Positions 15,851-16,487 of a stretch of 16,487 nt of DNA are shown here, one piece after another (the first letter of the stretch is position 1; every line of letters begins with the position of its first letter). The notes under the pieces were generated by a model. The model was not told where the DNA came from. It made no database searches and saw only the letters and a program-made list of their open reading frames with translations. Origin of the DNA: Bacillota bacterium (lineage in GTDB: Bacteria > Bacillota > Clostridia > Peptostreptococcales > Anaerovoracaceae); contig JAFYFK010000091.1 of the NCBI GenBank assembly GCA_017543805.1, positions 1 through 16,487 on the forward strand. The letters are read 5' to 3'. Both the position numbers and the translations under genes were made by a program.

Positions 15851-15952
15851 TTTTCACGGTTCTGCTTTGTCGCTTCGCTTTCTCTGCGGTGCTCACGTAC
15901 TCGGAGTACGCTGCGCTCCTCGAAAAGCTTGCTCCTCGCATAACCGCGAAAA
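15851..15952 (-). repeat. 102-nt imperfect palindrome between tRNA genes
   Basis: The 147-bp gap between tRNA-Phe and the CAU tRNA holds a large inverted repeat. The outer arms 15851-15861 and 15942-15952 match over 11 bp with one wobble position. The inner arms 15896-15902 and 15904-15910 (CGTACTC/GAGTACG) are perfect, and both pairs centre near 15902. The segments between are partly complementary (GCTTT and GCTC-type blocks). It could be a dispersed intergenic palindrome of the REP or MITE kind, or a processing hairpin in the tRNA transcript. The strand given is that of the surrounding transcript; the element itself is nearly symmetric. Confidence 0.6.
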
Positions 15953-15983
15953 TCCGGCGCAGTTTACTATATTCATTTTATAG

Positions 15984-16060
15984 TGGTGGGCCCTCAGGGA
16001 CTTGAACCCGGGACCTGCCGGTTATGAGCCGGACGCTCTGACCAACTGAGCTAAGGGCCC
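15984..16060 (-). tRNA. tRNA with CAT anticodon (elongator Met or Ile2)
   Basis: The 77-nt cloverleaf has acceptor GGGCCCT/AGGGCCC, anticodon loop CTCATAA (anticodon CAT) and encoded CCA. It lacks the GGG/CCC anticodon stem and first-pair mismatch of an initiator, so it is either elongator Met or the lysidine-modified Ile2. I cannot tell which from sequence alone. Two stem mismatches are visible: T27-C43 in the anticodon stem and C50-T64 in the T-stem. Confidence 0.92.
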
Positions 16061-16076
16061 ACATACACAATTCTGA

Positions 16077-16153
16077 TGGTCGGGGTGACACGATTTGAAC
16101 GTGCGGCCCTCTGCTCCCAAAGCAGATGCGCTACCAAGCTGCGCTACACCCCG
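16077..16153 (-). tRNA. tRNA-Pro (TGG)
   Basis: The 77-nt cloverleaf has acceptor CGGGGTG/CACCCCG, D-stem GCGC/GCGC, and anticodon stem TCTGC/GCAGA around loop TTTGGGA, giving anticodon TGG. The T-loop is TTCAAAT and the CCA is encoded. The gap to the next tRNA is 16 bp. Confidence 0.96.
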
Positions 16154-16160
16154 AAAAAAG

Positions 16161-16236
16161 TGGCAGGGGCAGAAGGACTCGAACCCTCGGCACGCGGTTT
16201 TGGAGACCGCTGCTCTACCAACTGAGCTATGCCCCT
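16161..16236 (-). tRNA. tRNA-Trp (CCA)
   Basis: The 76-nt cloverleaf has acceptor AGGGGCA/TGCCCCT with discriminator G, anticodon stem GCGGT/ACCGC around loop CTCCAAA (anticodon CCA), T-loop TTCGAGT and encoded CCA. It lies 7 bp from tRNA-Pro. Confidence 0.97.
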
Positions 16237-16248
16237 GTGCAGGGTGTG

Positions 16249-16341
16249 TGGCGGAGAAGATGGGATTCGAACCCATGCGGCCCAAAAACGAACCCTAACG
16301 GTTTAGCAAACCGTCCTCTTCAGCCTCTTGAGTACTTCTCC
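16249..16341 (-). tRNA. tRNA-Ser (GCT)
   Basis: This is a 93-nt class II tRNA. The acceptor is GGAGAAG/CTTCTCC, the anticodon stem ACGGT/ACCGT surrounds loop TTGCTAA (anticodon GCT), and a long variable arm of about 21 nt folds on itself. The T-loop is TTCGAAT and the CCA is encoded. Confidence 0.96.
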
Positions 16342-16369
16342 GGGCTGTTATTCCACTTCGGATGCTGTT

Positions 16370-16458
<89 letters not shown>

Positions 16459-16487
16459 ACGTGGTCTTGTTAACGCTCACCCTCATC

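Overview
The window reads as chromosomal DNA of an anaerobic, low-to-moderate GC Firmicute, most likely a Clostridia-type gut or rumen organism. The reasons are strong AGGAGG-type ribosome sites, sigma-A-like promoters, a Gram-positive style lipoprotein, an ABC cassette of the GldA/GldF/GldG type, tRNA genes that encode their own CCA, and a radical SAM protein of a kind common in strict anaerobes. This placement is inference; no phylogenetic marker is present. Every protein gene and every tRNA lies on the minus strand, so transcription runs from high to low coordinates.

From the upstream (high-coordinate) end: six tRNA genes (Ser-UGA, Ser-GCU, Trp, Pro, a CAU-anticodon tRNA and Phe) occupy 15761-16458. 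A 102-nt imperfect palindrome separates the last two, and a terminator follows tRNA-Phe. Next is a tightly packed pair: a CobW-like P-loop GTPase (14623-15684) and a cysteine-rich radical SAM enzyme (13338-14621). Then comes a three-gene ABC export cassette with overlapping genes (ATPase, membrane permease, GldG-like auxiliary protein; 9948-13251), which ends at a strong terminator.

The most unusual part is 1608-9730: four large, hydrophilic proteins with no signal peptide or membrane segment and no family I recognise. Three of them (5784-7880, 3726-5771, 1608-3716) form one operon. They are clear paralogs that share an N-terminal module, a central helical block, an RPxPPxG motif and related C-terminal tails. 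The fourth (8033-9730) is a separate transcription unit of different sequence, but its promoter region is nearly identical to that of the three-gene operon: a 28-bp block with an 11-bp-spaced direct repeat of TTGGACA, the same 8-nt gap to a -10 hexamer and the same 45-nt leader. The two units are therefore probably one co-regulated system of unknown function.

The window ends with a lipoprotein gene (121-1533) that has its own promoter and terminator. It carries two copies of an extracytoplasmic beta-type domain. It lies 74 bp downstream of the paralog operon with no visible terminator between, so it may also receive read-through from that operon.
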